DNA from: an uncultured Anaeroplasmataceae bacterium
GTDB taxonomy: Bacteria; Bacillota_I; Bacilli_A; Acholeplasmatales; Anaeroplasmataceae
Direction of reading: 5' to 3'
Length of the DNA: 22,978 bases
Assembly (NCBI GenBank): GCA_934229785.1
Contig: CAKQEA010000029.1
Location: 1-22,978 of the forward strand
Within the stretch, counting starts at the first letter, position 1, and every line of letters begins with the position of its first letter. The notes under the pieces were generated by a model, which saw only the letters and a list, made by a program, of their open reading frames with translations, was not told where the DNA came from and did not search any database. The position numbers and the translations under genes were made by a program. Of this stretch, positions 22,181 to 22,978 are shown in pieces.

Positions 22181-22978
22181 TTATTTTAGAGGGTTGACAT
22201 ACTTTTTATATTCATCACCATACCTTATTTTTTCAAATTCGGTATCATTTATACCAAATGTATCCTTTGCAGCTGCGTAGCTCATCCATGTTACATCTTC
22301 CTTTGTCATACGCATTGAGTCGCTCCAATTTGGTATTTGGATAAATTCAAGCTTAGTTTCTTTACTTCTTGATTCAGCTAAGCTTCTCATATATCTTGTA
22401 TCATATCTTTCACAATCTGATGTCTTAAATATAAAATTAGTAACAAATGATGCTTGCCTATTTGAATCAGGATTGCATAAGCTACTTATTTTTTTAATTG
22501 TATATTCAACAGGGGCTGTTGGTACTTTTGATATACATACTGTTTCAATTATGTAACCATCTTTTTTATTAGTTTGAATTCTCTTTTTTAAATCTGAAAT
22601 TTTAGATTTATATTTGTAATATTTTAACGGCAATGGTTTTGCCTTATATTTTCTGATGATTTTATCATGCATATTTTTATATTTTTCTTGTGAAGATGAA
22701 TAATATAATTTCATTAAATAGTCAAGCTTAGGTTGCTTCCTTATTCTTCTTAAATCTATCTTATTTGCTTTTTTTAATATTGAATTTATTCTCATATTAT
22801 AATACATTAAAAAAAGCTCTAAAATAGCATTTTTCTTTTTACCACCAAAGACTTCCTGACGATTTAAGATTGCAGCATACACATGATCCAATTCTCTAAA
22901 TAGCTTAGCTGTTCTTTCAGGAGCTTGGTCTACTTGAAACCAGTAGAAATCTAAAATAAAATGACGTTGGTATGCTTT
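22181..22978 (-). CDS. Partial hypothetical protein, N-terminus beyond the window
   Basis: The frame stays open from its stop at 22181 to the right edge, giving 265 visible residues. The TTG at 22891 is not a convincing start because the 29 codons before it (KAYQRHFILDFYWFQVDQAP...) continue the same composition. Highly basic and helical up to about residue 130 (long KK/RR runs), followed by a mixed domain with YTIKKISSLCN, then WSDSMRMTKEDVTWMSY. No motif recognised. As a cytoplasmic, basic, sizeable element gene it may handle DNA. Confidence 0.6.
   Translation of the reverse strand, partial: KAYQRHFILDFYWFQVDQAPERTAKLFRELDHVYAAILNRQEVFGGKKKNAILELFLMYYNMRINSILKKANKIDLRRIRKQPKLDYLMKLYYSSSQEKYKNMHDKIIRKYKAKPLPLKYYKYKSKISDLKKRIQTNKKDGYIIETVCISKVPTAPVEYTIKKISSLCNPDSNRQASFVTNFIFKTSDCERYDTRYMRSLAESRSKETKLEFIQIPNWSDSMRMTKEDVTWMSYAAAKDTFGINDTEFEKIRYGDEYKKYVNPLK

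Noticed and set aside
1..22978. Mycoplasma-type code with TGA as Trp
   Set aside because: TGG is used for Trp throughout and TGA terminates well-supported genes (1892 and 5169).

Overview
The window is very AT-rich DNA with strong AGGAGG-type ribosome binding sites. TGG encodes Trp, and TGA is used as a stop (HTH gene at 1892, recombinase fragment at 5169), so the code is standard. It looks like a low-GC Firmicute of the Erysipelotrichia/Bacilli type, probably a gut commensal; that is inference. Almost every gene lies on the minus strand. No housekeeping gene is visible: the window is accessory DNA, a worn defence and toxin island (1 to about 13,090) next to a mobile element (about 13,115 to beyond the right edge).

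Left part (1-5,850). An IS3-family transposase with a damaged orfA start is followed by a small XRE regulator that shares a transcript with a 19-residue peptide. Next come two tandem, related toxin-C-terminal fragments, one with an apparent immunity gene. A third cargo (181 aa) follows, then the C-terminal half of a large serine recombinase. Two of these cargoes sit behind copies of one ~380-400 bp module. The module consists of a terminator, a block of 30-bp tandem motifs, a promoter and the first 12 codons of an HTH gene. A third copy (12,696-13,092) is intact and still reads into the full HTH gene.

Defence operon (about 5,860-12,730, read right to left). The intact HTH gene is coupled to a decayed type I restriction-modification gene and a DpnII-like endonuclease fragment. 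Then come five closely spaced genes: a coiled-coil protein with a C-terminal membrane anchor, an 893-aa SF1 helicase, an HNH endonuclease with an McrB-type N-terminal region, AbiH (broken by one missing base) and a protein with a HEPN-like R-x4-H motif. The first three look like one functional unit that I cannot match to a named defence system. They are the best candidate here for something undescribed.

Mobile element (13,115 to the end). A 24-bp stretch identical in form to the 3' end of a tRNA (13,091-13,114) marks the likely attachment site. Inside it lie a winged-HTH regulator, a probable type I toxin-antitoxin locus (23-aa hydrophobic peptide, 13-aa leader, convergent antisense RNA), a lysine-rich 46-aa protein and a membrane peptide. 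A run of three exported or membrane-anchored proteins follows, the last an adhesin with about six Ig-like repeats. Behind them are a cytoplasmic protein with phage/ICE polyvalent-protein features, a small paralogue of its N-terminus, and unrecognised genes at the edge. Two plus-strand promoters followed by ~60-nt structured, U-tailed transcripts (about 14,100 and 21,062) suggest small RNAs running against the main operon.
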